A stretch of 11,768 nucleotides of DNA from Candidatus Kaiserbacteria bacterium. GTDB lineage: Bacteria; Patescibacteriota; Minisyncoccia; Phycocordibacterales; UBA918. Positions 1 through 5,999 of the stretch are shown here, one piece after another. The stretch is from contig QKBW01000049.1 in the NCBI GenBank assembly GCA_003245875.1, positions 1-11,768 on the forward strand, given 5' to 3'. The stretch's first letter is position 1. Each line of letters begins with the position of its first letter. The translations under genes were made by a program, and so were the position numbers. The notes beneath the pieces were generated by a model. It saw only the letters and a program-made list of their open reading frames with translations. It ran no database searches and was not told the origin of the DNA.

Positions 1-245
1 ATATGATGCGTTGCGCTGATGGAACCTTCTATACGGGTGTTACGACCGATGTGACGCGGCGAGCGGCAGAACACAATGGAGAAGCAGGGAAGGCTAAAGG
101 AGCGAGGTATACAGCCAGCAGGCGGCCGGTGCGGGTTGTCTATACTGAAAAAGCTAAGGATAGGAGTGCGGCGCAGAGCCGCGAAGCGGCTCTGCGCCGT
201 CTTTCGCGAGAAGACAAACGGCGAATCATGAGACTGGGGGAGTAG
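1..245 (+). CDS. GIY-YIG nuclease domain protein (UvrC/URI-like), 5' end cut by the window
   Basis: This is the 3' part of a gene for a small single-domain GIY-YIG endonuclease. The visible protein begins with RCADGTFYTGVTTDVTRR, which matches the family segment holding the second half of the GIY-YIG signature (here YTG), followed by the conserved basic stretch and AEHN. Downstream are the usual ARYTASRRPVRVVYTE segment and a C-terminal charged helix rich in Arg and Glu. Family members are about 80-100 residues and normally start with a short Y-x-Y-I-L strand before RC. The ATG codons at 3 and 6 therefore stand where the family has internal residues, and the true start is most likely just upstream of the window. 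Stop TAG is at 243-245. Members are presumed to cut DNA in repair or mobility, but most are uncharacterised. A perfect 14-bp palindrome lies inside the coding region (169-199). Confidence 0.85.
   Translation, partial: MMRCADGTFYTGVTTDVTRRAAEHNGEAGKAKGARYTASRRPVRVVYTEKAKDRSAAQSREAALRRLSREDKRRIMRLGE
169..199. repeat. Perfect 14-bp inverted repeat with GAA loop inside the GIY-YIG gene
   Basis: Bases 169-182 are the exact reverse complement of 186-199, separated by GAA. The tip reads GCGAAGC, known from DNA biophysics as an exceptionally stable mini-hairpin. It lies within coding sequence for AAQSREAALRR, a region that is naturally Arg/Ala-rich in this family. No T-tract follows, so it is not a terminator. 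Confidence 0.85.
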
Positions 246-298
246 TCGTATACTCTTCCTATTTTATCTTTTACGTGTTATTGTACGGTCGCTAAAGA

Positions 299-324
299 GC
301 CGTCCTTTGGCGGCATTTTATTTT
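299..324 (+). terminator. Short hairpin followed by ATTTTATTTT, probable terminator of the GIY-YIG gene
   Basis: GCCG and CC (299-305, with T303 bulged) pair with GG and CGGC (309-314) around a TTT loop. The T-rich tail ATTTTATTTT (315-324) follows at once; the same tail appears on the minus strand after the small gene at the right end. The stem is short. Because it ends 16 nt before the typA ATG, it could instead be a leader hairpin of typA. Confidence 0.45.
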
Positions 325-330
325 CACGAT

Positions 331-2109
331 ATGGAAATTCGTAACATCGCAATTATTGCTCACGTAGACCATGGTAAGACCACTCTGACCGACGGGTTAA
401 TGGAGTTTACTGGTGCGCGTGATGAGGGGCAGAGTATGGACAGCAACGCGCTTGAAAAAGAGCGTGGTATTACCATTTATGCCAAAAACACCTCGATCGA
501 GTACAAAGGTACCAAGATCAACATTATCGACACACCAGGTCACGCCGACTTTGGCTCTGAGGTAGAGCGTGTTCTGCGTTCGATAGACTCGGTGCTGTTG
601 GTAGTTGACGCTCAGGAAGGGCCGATGCCACAGACACGTTTTGTTCTTAAAAAATCGCTTGAGCTTGGCCTGAAGCCGATTGTGGTCATCAATAAAATAG
701 ACAAGCCAGCGGCTGATCCAGATCGTACCGAGGAGCAGGTGTTGGAACTGTTCTGGGAATTGGGTGCCAGTGATGAACAAAGTAACTTTCCGGTTGTCTA
801 TGCCATTGGCCGCGATAAGGTCGCCAAGCGCAAATTAGATGATGAATTAAAAGACCTCTCACCTTTGTTGGATTGCGTCTTGGAGCATGTCCCAGCGGCA
901 CGAGGGTATGAGGAAGGAGAGCCACTGAAGGCCCAGGTCTTTAATCTTGGGTACGATAATTTCCTTGGTCGTTTGGCAGTGGCCCGCATTTATGAAGGCA
1001 AGATAGAAAAGGGCCAGCCGGTTTTTATTCAGTACGAGGGCGAGGCTACCCGAAAAGGCAAAGTGGTAAAACTGTCCGGTTATAAGGGTACTCACCAGGT
1101 TGAATTGCCTGTGGCGTATGCCGGAGACATTGTGCTTATAGCTGGCCTGGAAGCAGTGGATATTGGTGACACTATCAGCGACAGTGAGGCCACTTTGCCA
1201 TTGCCGGCTATTAAGGTTGAAGAACCAACCATTGCTATGCAATTTTTGGTGAACAGCTCACCGTTTGCCGGACGAGAAGGTAAGTACGTGACCAGTCGTC
1301 AGATCGGTGAACGTTTGGAAAAGGAATTGGAGATCAATGTTGGTTTGCAGGTTGACCCCAAGGGTGATGCTTTTGATGTGAGAGGTCGTGGCGAGATGCA
1401 TATTTCGGTCTTGCTTGAAAATATGCGTCGTGAAGGGTACGAGCTCTCTGTCTCACAGCCAAAGGTGATCATCAAAGAAGAAGGGGAACAGAAACTCGAA
1501 CCATTTGAGGAAGTGACCGTTGATGTGCCGAGTGAGTTTCAGGGGGCGGTCATTGAACGTCTTGGGCAACGCGGTTTTATTATGCAAAATATGGTACCAC
1601 ACGAAAATCAAGTGCGTTTGATCTTTGAAGGGCCAACTCGCGGACTCTTGGGCTACAAGAATCAGTTCATGGTAGATACCCGCGGTGAAGGCATCTTGGC
1701 TTCTCGTGTGCTGGGCTTCAAACCATATGCCGGTGAGATTAAAAAGCGCCAGGTCGGTAGCATGATCAGTATGGCTTCTGGTAAGGCACTTGGCTTTGCG
1801 TTGTTTGGCTTGCAAGACCGTGGCGAACTCTATATCGGTCCAGGTGCGGAAGTGTATGAAGGTATGGTGGTGGGAAACACCAGCAAGGGAGAGGAAATGA
1901 CCGTTAATCCAACCAAAGGTAAGCAGCTTACTAACATGCGCGCGTCTGGAAGTGATGATGCGATCGTGCTCACGCCACACAAAGAGCTTTCGATCGAGCT
2001 TGGTTTGGAATTGATGCAAGATGATGAATATTTGGAAGTGTGTCCACAGTCTATACGCTTGCGTAAGCAGTATTTGAAGGAGACGGATCGTAAACGAGCC
2101 GGGAAGTAG
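331..2109 (+). CDS. typA: Translational GTPase TypA/BipA
   Basis: TypA/BipA is a ribosome-binding GTPase of the EF-G/LepA superfamily, linked to 50S assembly and growth under stress or cold. The G domain shows G1 AHVDHGKT (residues 10-17), the switch I segment with RGITI (45-49), G3 DTPGH (67-71) and G4 NKID (121-124). These are followed by the TypA-typical FPVVYA, an EF-Tu-like domain II, EF-G-like domains III and V with the RGRGE-x-H-I-S-VLLE motif, and the TypA C-terminal domain ending near SIRLRKQYL. At 592 residues it is close to the usual 600-615. I chose the ATG at 331, which starts MEIRNIAII, the family's normal N-terminus. An in-frame TTG at 307 would add eight unlike residues. There is no clear Shine-Dalgarno. 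Candidate -10 boxes are TGTTATTGT (276-284) or TATTTT (319-324, only 6 nt before the ATG). It ends at a bidirectional terminator shared with the converging ATPase gene. Confidence 0.97.
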   Translation: MEIRNIAIIAHVDHGKTTLTDGLMEFTGARDEGQSMDSNALEKERGITIYAKNTSIEYKGTKINIIDTPGHADFGSEVERVLRSIDSVLLVVDAQEGPMPQTRFVLKKSLELGLKPIVVINKIDKPAADPDRTEEQVLELFWELGASDEQSNFPVVYAIGRDKVAKRKLDDELKDLSPLLDCVLEHVPAARGYEEGEPLKAQVFNLGYDNFLGRLAVARIYEGKIEKGQPVFIQYEGEATRKGKVVKLSGYKGTHQVELPVAYAGDIVLIAGLEAVDIGDTISDSEATLPLPAIKVEEPTIAMQFLVNSSPFAGREGKYVTSRQIGERLEKELEINVGLQVDPKGDAFDVRGRGEMHISVLLENMRREGYELSVSQPKVIIKEEGEQKLEPFEEVTVDVPSEFQGAVIERLGQRGFIMQNMVPHENQVRLIFEGPTRGLLGYKNQFMVDTRGEGILASRVLGFKPYAGEIKKRQVGSMISMASGKALGFALFGLQDRGELYIGPGAEVYEGMVVGNTSKGEEMTVNPTKGKQLTNMRASGSDDAIVLTPHKELSIELGLELMQDDEYLEVCPQSIRLRKQYLKETDRKRAGK

Positions 2110-2110
2110 A

Positions 2111-2147
2111 AACAAAAAAGCGCGCCCTCTGGGCGCGCTTTTTTGTT
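2111..2147. terminator. Bidirectional intrinsic terminator between typA and the ATPase gene
   Basis: Bases 2111-2127 and 2131-2147 form a perfect 17-bp inverted repeat around the loop TCT. The core GCGCGCCC/GGGCGCGC is flanked by six A and six T, so each strand reads as a GC stem followed by a T run. The two genes converge here. The last two bases of the repeat also belong to the reverse-strand stop codon (TAA, 2148-2146) of the ATPase gene. Confidence 0.95.
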
Positions 2148-3852
2148 ACCGTACCTTACGGATACGCAAGGAGTTAAAAAGAGGAATAAAGTCGGACAGG
2201 AAGTTGTAGGCAGCCGCACCGGCTGGCCCGATCACACCGCCAAACACCAGCAACAACCCAAAAATATTAGAGATACCCCAGATCCAAAAATCTTGTATCG
2301 AAACGTCACGTGTGCGGCGAGCAATTTCAATGGTGTGCGGCAGGGCGGCAAGGTCGTCGCGCATCAGAATAATCTCGGCCGCATCAAGGGTCGCCTCACT
2401 ACCGAGTCCGCCCATGGCAATACCGACAGCAGCAATGGAAAGCGCAGCGGTATCGTTCACCCCGTCACCAACCATAGCGACCGGCTGCTGCACTTGTAGC
2501 TTTCTGATCGCATCAACTTTTTGTTCCGGCAAGAGATCAGCCTGCCACGCAGTAACACCAAGTTCTTTGGCAATAGCTTGGGCTGCTAGTTCTGAGTCAC
2601 CGGTCAGCATAACGATGTTTTTTACTCCCAATGCCTGTAGTTTGCGTAATGATTCAGGCGCATTGTCCTTAATGGTGTCAGAGGCAGTGAAACAACCAAC
2701 CAGTTGTCCGTTGACGGCAATATAAGAAACGCTGCGACCTTGAGCAGCTTTTTCCTCTGCAGTTGCAGTAACCGCATCGGGTACTGCAATGCCATGGTCA
2801 TCCATCAAGACGCGCTTACCCAGTACAACAGTGTCGGTGCCACGAGTGGCCACAATTCCCTTGCCACCCTTTTCTTCTGCGGTGTCGGGAAAGGTCTCAC
2901 CCACACCAAGCTCTTTAGCGTGGGCCACAAAGGCACGAGAGAGTGGGTGCTTGGACTGCATGCTGGCCAACATGCCCCACCGCAACACTTCGTGCTCTGT
3001 GCGACCTGGTGCTGGTATCAGATCACGCACGGTGAGCTCGCCTTTGGTAAGGGTGCCTGTCTTATCAAATACAATGGTGTCGATATTGCCGAGTGTTTCC
3101 AGGTGCTTACTGCCTTTGACGATCACTCCGTCTTTGGAGGCGGCTTTAATGGCGCGTAGGTAGGCAATTGGTATTGCGACAGCCACATCGTCAGCACACA
3201 CTACCAGCACCACCGCCAAAACGAGCGGCAGGTTAGAGGTCAGTAGATATAAAAGTGCTGATCCAATAAAGATAGAGATAAGGTAAATCTTGCCGAATCG
3301 TTCACCCAGTGTTTGTGAGGATGGTTTTTCAGATTGAGCTGATTCTACCAAGGCGATAATGCGTTCGAGCGTCGTGTCTTTTCCGATTCGCTCTGTTTTT
3401 ATTCTGAGGCTACCGGACCGTACCAGCGTTGAGCTCATGACTCCGCTTCCAACATTTTTATCAACCGGTAGTGATTCTCCGGTCAGTGACGATTCGTCTA
3501 CGGCAGCGTCACCCGAAAGCACCACTCCGTCCACCGGGATCCGTTCGCCGAGGCCAACAACTACAATATCGTCGAGCGCGATGTCATCGGTGGCTACTTT
3601 GCCCATCACCCCGTTTCTTTCAATGGTAGCTTCATTACTGCGTAATTTGAGTAGCCCTTTAATACTTTTTTCGGTATGGTCTTTTGTGACACTATCGAGC
3701 ATACGTGCGGCTGCGAGCATTAGGGCAATGAATATGACGGACGTCCACTCACGACTGATGATGGAAAAGATAAGTGCGACAGAGGCGAGTAGATCCATTG
3801 ATGCCCATTCGCGCGCCTTGATGGATTGATAGACGCCCCAAAGAACCGGCAA
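2146..3852 (-). CDS. P-type cation-transporting ATPase (P1B-like); N-terminus interrupted by an in-frame TGA
   Basis: This is a membrane ATPase that forms an aspartyl-phosphate intermediate to drive cation transport. In numbering from the TTG at 3852 (568 residues) it has the actuator-domain TGES (124-127), a TM segment with VVCADDVAVAIP (C219-A-D-D222), the phosphorylation motif DKTGTLT (D263), the P1B-type HP dipeptide (302-303), TGDS (417-420), the hinge GDGVND (462-467) and a C-terminal membrane pair ending NSLRIRK. HP, the eight-helix plan and the SLR ending point to the heavy-metal P1B class. However, the metal-site motif of P1B pumps (CPC, SPC, CPH or TPC) is replaced by CADD, and no N-terminal metal-binding (HMA) domain is seen, so the substrate cannot be named. 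The same frame continues upstream for 43 codons to an ATG at 3981 with only a TGA between (3864-3862). The TTG start removes TM1 and cuts into TM2, so the intact gene probably ran from 3981 and this copy may be defective or use an unusual start. Confidence 0.85.
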   Translation of the reverse strand: MPVLWGVYQSIKAREWASMDLLASVALIFSIISREWTSVIFIALMLAAARMLDSVTKDHTEKSIKGLLKLRSNEATIERNGVMGKVATDDIALDDIVVVGLGERIPVDGVVLSGDAAVDESSLTGESLPVDKNVGSGVMSSTLVRSGSLRIKTERIGKDTTLERIIALVESAQSEKPSSQTLGERFGKIYLISIFIGSALLYLLTSNLPLVLAVVLVVCADDVAVAIPIAYLRAIKAASKDGVIVKGSKHLETLGNIDTIVFDKTGTLTKGELTVRDLIPAPGRTEHEVLRWGMLASMQSKHPLSRAFVAHAKELGVGETFPDTAEEKGGKGIVATRGTDTVVLGKRVLMDDHGIAVPDAVTATAEEKAAQGRSVSYIAVNGQLVGCFTASDTIKDNAPESLRKLQALGVKNIVMLTGDSELAAQAIAKELGVTAWQADLLPEQKVDAIRKLQVQQPVAMVGDGVNDTAALSIAAVGIAMGGLGSEATLDAAEIILMRDDLAALPHTIEIARRTRDVSIQDFWIWGISNIFGLLLVFGGVIGPAGAAAYNFLSDFIPLFNSLRIRKVR

Positions 3853-3981
3853 AAAGCCAACTCATGACATACCGACCAGGAGGTAATGGTCGGCTGGAGT
3901 AAGTCTGGTGAAGTGTATGAGTAACGTGCCGGTGAGCAAAAAAGCAACAAAACTGTCGACATGATAGCGGTGGATTTTCAT
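3853..3981 (-). other. In-frame upstream extension of the ATPase gene with internal TGA (codon 40)
   Basis: Reading from ATG 3981-3979, the peptide begins MKIHRYHVD, has a hydrophobic stretch SFVAFLLTGTLLIHF, then LTPADHYLLVGMS, a TGA at 3864-3862, and VGFLPVLWGVYQSI, which runs into the ATPase without a frame change. This is what the first two membrane helices of a P1B pump look like, with the TGA in the middle of helix 2. Without the TGA the protein would be 611 residues. TGA is an ordinary stop elsewhere in the window (5172 gene, 7419 gene, sigma factor, CAP gene). The change is therefore best read as a nonsense substitution (e.g. from TGG, CGA or GGA) or a base-calling error. An ATG overlapping the TGA (3865) opens a different frame and cannot rescue the product. 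Confidence 0.75.
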
Positions 3982-4031
3982 CCGTATATTTTAAGCTATA
4001 TTTGCCTGGAATGTCTGTCTGTGTGTGCGCA

Positions 4032-4040
4032 TGGTACAAT
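4032..4040 (+). promoter_or_regulatory. Extended -10 promoter (TGGTACAAT) of the LRR gene, probably leaderless
   Basis: TGG is followed by TACAAT at 4035-4040, with the ATG at 4047 only 6 nt downstream. Transcription would start at or next to the A of the ATG. No good -35 box is seen 16-18 nt upstream, as expected when the extended -10 does the work. The same geometry recurs before 9946. Confidence 0.6.
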
Positions 4041-4046
4041 TAGATT

Positions 4047-4550
4047 ATGAGAACACTCATTCCAATCATCGTGGTCTTTGGCTTATTGGTTATGGCCGCT
4101 GTCTCCTATGAGCGACAAAAGCCAGTAGTGACGGTACCAGATTCTGCTACAACTGCCACACAACCCACTAAGAACACTACTGAGAACGTACCAGGGGTCG
4201 CACAAGTTGTCATCTATGATGGTATTACAATTCCAAAGAGCGCAACGACGCTTAATCTTTCGGGCCGCGGTTTGACTGGTTCACTGAAGGCTGAGGTACG
4301 CCAACTTTCGGCCTTGCGTGAACTTAATCTTAGCGGAAATAACTTCACCGGCTTACCGGCAGAAGTGGGCCAGCTCTCACAACTGGAAATATTAAATCTA
4401 GCCAATAACCCTCTGACCGGTTTGCCGTATGAACTGGGTAATTTACATAATCTAAAAATACTTGACCTGCGTGGCACCAACTACAGCCAAGCCGACCTCG
4501 ACGTCATAAGGCAGTCCTTGCCAAGCACAACAGATATATTGGTTGACTAG
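4047..4550 (+). CDS. Small membrane-anchored leucine-rich repeat protein
   Basis: The 167-residue protein has an N-terminal hydrophobic segment (about residues 4-20, LIPIIVVFGLLVMAAVS) that should act as a signal anchor or uncleaved signal. A Thr/Pro/Gln-rich linker follows (about 26-50), then a compact leucine-rich repeat block. Repeat units of about 23 residues start near L69 (TLNLSGRGLTGSL), L90 (LRELNLSGNNFTGLP), L113 (LEILNLANNPLTGLP) and L136 (LKILDLRGTNYS), the plan LxxLxLxxNxLTGLP-x-E-x-G-x-L. LRR units normally form protein-binding surfaces, so an extracytoplasmic binding role is likely, but the partner is unknown. There is no Shine-Dalgarno; the -10 box lies 6 nt before the ATG. It is divergent from the ATPase gene, with 65 nt between the two ATG codons. 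Stop TAG is at 4548-4550. Confidence 0.85.
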   Translation: MRTLIPIIVVFGLLVMAAVSYERQKPVVTVPDSATTATQPTKNTTENVPGVAQVVIYDGITIPKSATTLNLSGRGLTGSLKAEVRQLSALRELNLSGNNFTGLPAEVGQLSQLEILNLANNPLTGLPYELGNLHNLKILDLRGTNYSQADLDVIRQSLPSTTDILVD

Positions 4551-4570
4551 AGGTGAGAGAGGGAAGTACG

Positions 4571-4602
4571 GAAAAAGAAACGGCGGGCCCAGAGGGCCCG
4601 CC
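4571..4602 (-). terminator. Intrinsic terminator of the deoxyribosyltransferase-like gene
   Basis: A perfect 9-bp stem (4582-4590 with 4594-4602) has the loop TCT when read on the minus strand, followed on that strand by GTTTCTTTTT (4581-4572). On the plus strand the hairpin is followed by TTCATG, so it works mainly for the minus gene. The plus-strand LRR gene may share it weakly. The core CCCTCTGGG matches the terminators at 2111 and 5219. Confidence 0.85.
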
Positions 4603-4608
4603 TTCATG

Positions 4609-5172
4609 TCACACCGCCGTTTGCATCGCTGCCAAAAGCAAGATTTGCATGTCGGTGAAAAACACCTGCGCGCTTCTTGACGCCACACATAGGTCGTCGA
4701 GAATGGTGTCGAGACCGGGGAAATCCGGGTCGCCGCCGATCACCATACGCACATTCTTGTTGAAGTGGAACCAGCCGGCAATTTTGCCGAGCTCGCGCCA
4801 TGTGTCCATGGCGTACGGGCCATCCTCCGGATTTCTCGGAACAGTCTTGTCTTCCTTGGGAAGCCAGAAGAGGGCGCAGCCGCTCTCATCTTCATCCAGG
4901 GCAGCTTGCTGGAGGTAGATCTCTTCCCATCGCCGCTGGCGCGGGTCATTCCAGCTAGAGACAAATGGGTTGACGAAGTGTTCTGCCAGTCGGTGGTTGC
5001 CATCCCAGCGACAGGGGCTGATGACGTGTGCGCGATTGTTGATCGCAAGCAGATTTTCGGCTGCTTCGGCTTGCCAGTCGTTGCCACCACGAATTGGGCC
5101 GGCGAGGAAGATGATGGGAGCGACCGGTGATGACTTGATGATGTGCACTCTCTTGGGAACGTAAATGGGCAT
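4609..5172 (-). CDS. Nucleoside 2-deoxyribosyltransferase-like protein
   Basis: The 187-residue protein resembles the nucleoside 2-deoxyribosyltransferase-like superfamily (Nuc_deoxyri_tr2 type). It has a first beta strand ending in IIFLAGPIRGG (20-30) and DWQ (32-34), then a SPCRW segment (52-56). A second core strand GCALFWLPKE (98-107) is followed by a helix beginning TWRELG (124-129), where E127 sits at the position of the family's catalytic glutamate. These enzymes swap or hydrolyse the base on deoxynucleosides, with roles in nucleotide salvage; many members of this branch are untested. I place the start at ATG 5172 because AAAGGAGG lies 5 nt upstream. A longer reading to 5205 would put this ribosome binding site inside the gene. 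Stop is TGA. It is GC-richer than its neighbours and flanked by its own terminators, so it is transcribed alone and may be acquired. Confidence 0.8.
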   Translation of the reverse strand: MPIYVPKRVHIIKSSPVAPIIFLAGPIRGGNDWQAEAAENLLAINNRAHVISPCRWDGNHRLAEHFVNPFVSSWNDPRQRRWEEIYLQQAALDEDESGCALFWLPKEDKTVPRNPEDGPYAMDTWRELGKIAGWFHFNKNVRMVIGGDPDFPGLDTILDDLCVASRSAQVFFTDMQILLLAAMQTAV

Positions 5173-5177
5173 GTGAG

Positions 5178-5185
5178 CCTCCTTT
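5178..5185 (-). promoter_or_regulatory. Strong Shine-Dalgarno AAAGGAGG setting the start at 5172
   Basis: On the minus strand AAAGGAGG is followed by CTCAC and ATG, a 5-nt spacing. The same 8-mer with the same spacing precedes the small gene at 11596. It decides the start over a longer in-frame reading. Confidence 0.85.
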
Positions 5186-5218
5186 CTCTGTCTGTAAGCT
5201 ATCACATTCTTAGGAGTA

Positions 5219-5252
5219 AAGAAAGGCGGGCCCAGAGGGCGCGCCGTTTCTT
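5219..5252 (-). terminator. Intrinsic terminator of the pseudouridine synthase gene
   Basis: The stem pairs 5225-5233 with 5237-5245 and contains one G-G mismatch (5229/5241). The loop is TCT on the minus strand, followed by CTTTCTTT there. AAGAAA and TTTCTT extend the stem at its base. The gene's stop codon TAA (5253-5251) overlaps the outer arm. The sequence is an intermediate between the terminators at 2111 and 4571. Confidence 0.8.
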
Positions 5253-5958
5253 ATAATGGAAGACCAAGAGTTTTAAATAATGTTTTACGCTCGGGCTCGG
5301 TCAGTTTTCGGTATTGGTTGGGCTTAAGTTGCCCTAATTCGATATTAGCCACCCGGACACGCTTGAGCGATTGGACTTGGAAGCCAAGGGCGGCGCACAT
5401 ACGACGGATCTGATGCTTTTTACCCTCGGTCAGGGTCAAGAGAAAACGGTATTGCGATTTGGTTACAGCCTTGGCCGGCTTGGTGCGATAGCCTTCGATG
5501 TCTACTCCTTTTGCGAGGATGTTGAGTAGGTGGTTCGTTACCGGTTTATCCACCTCCACCTCATACTCCTTTTCAATATTATTTTTTGAATCAAGTAGCG
5601 GCTTGGTGAGACGACCGTCGTTCGTGATGAGTAGCAACCCCTCGGAGTCTTTGTCGAGTCGGCCAAGAGGGTAGAGGTTGGTGAGGCCGTAGTCTTGCTT
5701 AAGACGGGTAGCAATATCCACTTCATTTTCAGCCGGGGAGTGGGTGATGATACCACGACCTTTATAGTAGGCGAGGTAGACCTTTTCCTTTTGAGTACCA
5801 ATTATCTCTACTTTGTCATGGAGAGTCACCTGCTGACCAAGGGTGGCCACTTCGCCATTTACCAATACTGTACCCTGACTGATCAACGCATCTGCCTCAC
5901 GGCGACTACACAGTCCTAATTCTGAAAGGCGCTTATTTATACGGATTGTTTCGCTCAT
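5251..5958 (-). CDS. RNA pseudouridine synthase, RsuA/RluB/E/F family, closest to RluF
   Basis: This enzyme converts a uridine in ribosomal RNA to pseudouridine. The 235-residue protein starts with an S4 RNA-binding domain (about 5-50: IRINKRLSELGLCSRREAD, then QGTVLVNGEVATLG). The catalytic domain carries the family signature GRLDKDSEGLLLITNDG, with catalytic aspartate D102, then EKEYEVEVDKP and the C-terminal QIRRMCAALGFQVQSLKRVR. The INKRLSELG start, the EKEY-V-VDKP segment and the HQIRRMC block read most like RluF, which in E. coli modifies U2604 of 23S rRNA. A choice between RluF, RluB and RsuA needs a tree. The start ATG at 5958 fits the family N-terminus. No Shine-Dalgarno is visible. 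It is divergent from the flavoprotein gene, with an AT-rich shared promoter region. Confidence 0.93.
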   Translation of the reverse strand: MSETIRINKRLSELGLCSRREADALISQGTVLVNGEVATLGQQVTLHDKVEIIGTQKEKVYLAYYKGRGIITHSPAENEVDIATRLKQDYGLTNLYPLGRLDKDSEGLLLITNDGRLTKPLLDSKNNIEKEYEVEVDKPVTNHLLNILAKGVDIEGYRTKPAKAVTKSQYRFLLTLTEGKKHQIRRMCAALGFQVQSLKRVRVANIELGQLKPNQYRKLTEPERKTLFKTLGLPL

Positions 5959-5962
5959 AGTC

Positions 5963-5990
5963 TTGAAATTTCAATATAATATGCTATAAT
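5963..5990 (+). promoter_or_regulatory. Promoter TTGAAA-N16-TATAAT of the flavoprotein gene, overlapping a divergent promoter
   Basis: TTGAAA (5963-5968), a 16-bp spacer and TGC-TATAAT (-10 at 5985-5990) form the best promoter in the window. Transcription should begin near 5997, downstream of the ATG at 5991 and just before the ATG at 6000, which favours the latter as start. The -35 is half of a perfect 12-bp palindrome TTGAAATTTCAA (5963-5974). On the minus strand, TATTAT (5981-5976) or TATATT (5978-5973) can serve as -10 for the synthase gene, so the two promoters overlap and probably compete. Confidence 0.7.
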
Positions 5991-5999
5991 ATGAAGAAT

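Noticed and set aside
307..330. TTG start giving an eight-residue extension of TypA
   Set aside because: It begins inside the hairpin before typA, and the ATG at 331 gives the normal family N-terminus.
1453..2115. Minus-strand open frame of 220 codons opposite typA
   Set aside because: It lies wholly opposite conserved typA codons, shows no domain, and would start within the bidirectional terminator.
3862..3864. TGA read as an amino acid (alternative genetic code as in Gracilibacteria/Absconditabacteria, or selenocysteine)
   Set aside because: TGA ends at least four other genes in the window with sensible boundaries, and I saw no sign of a selenocysteine insertion element. A nonsense change or error is simpler.
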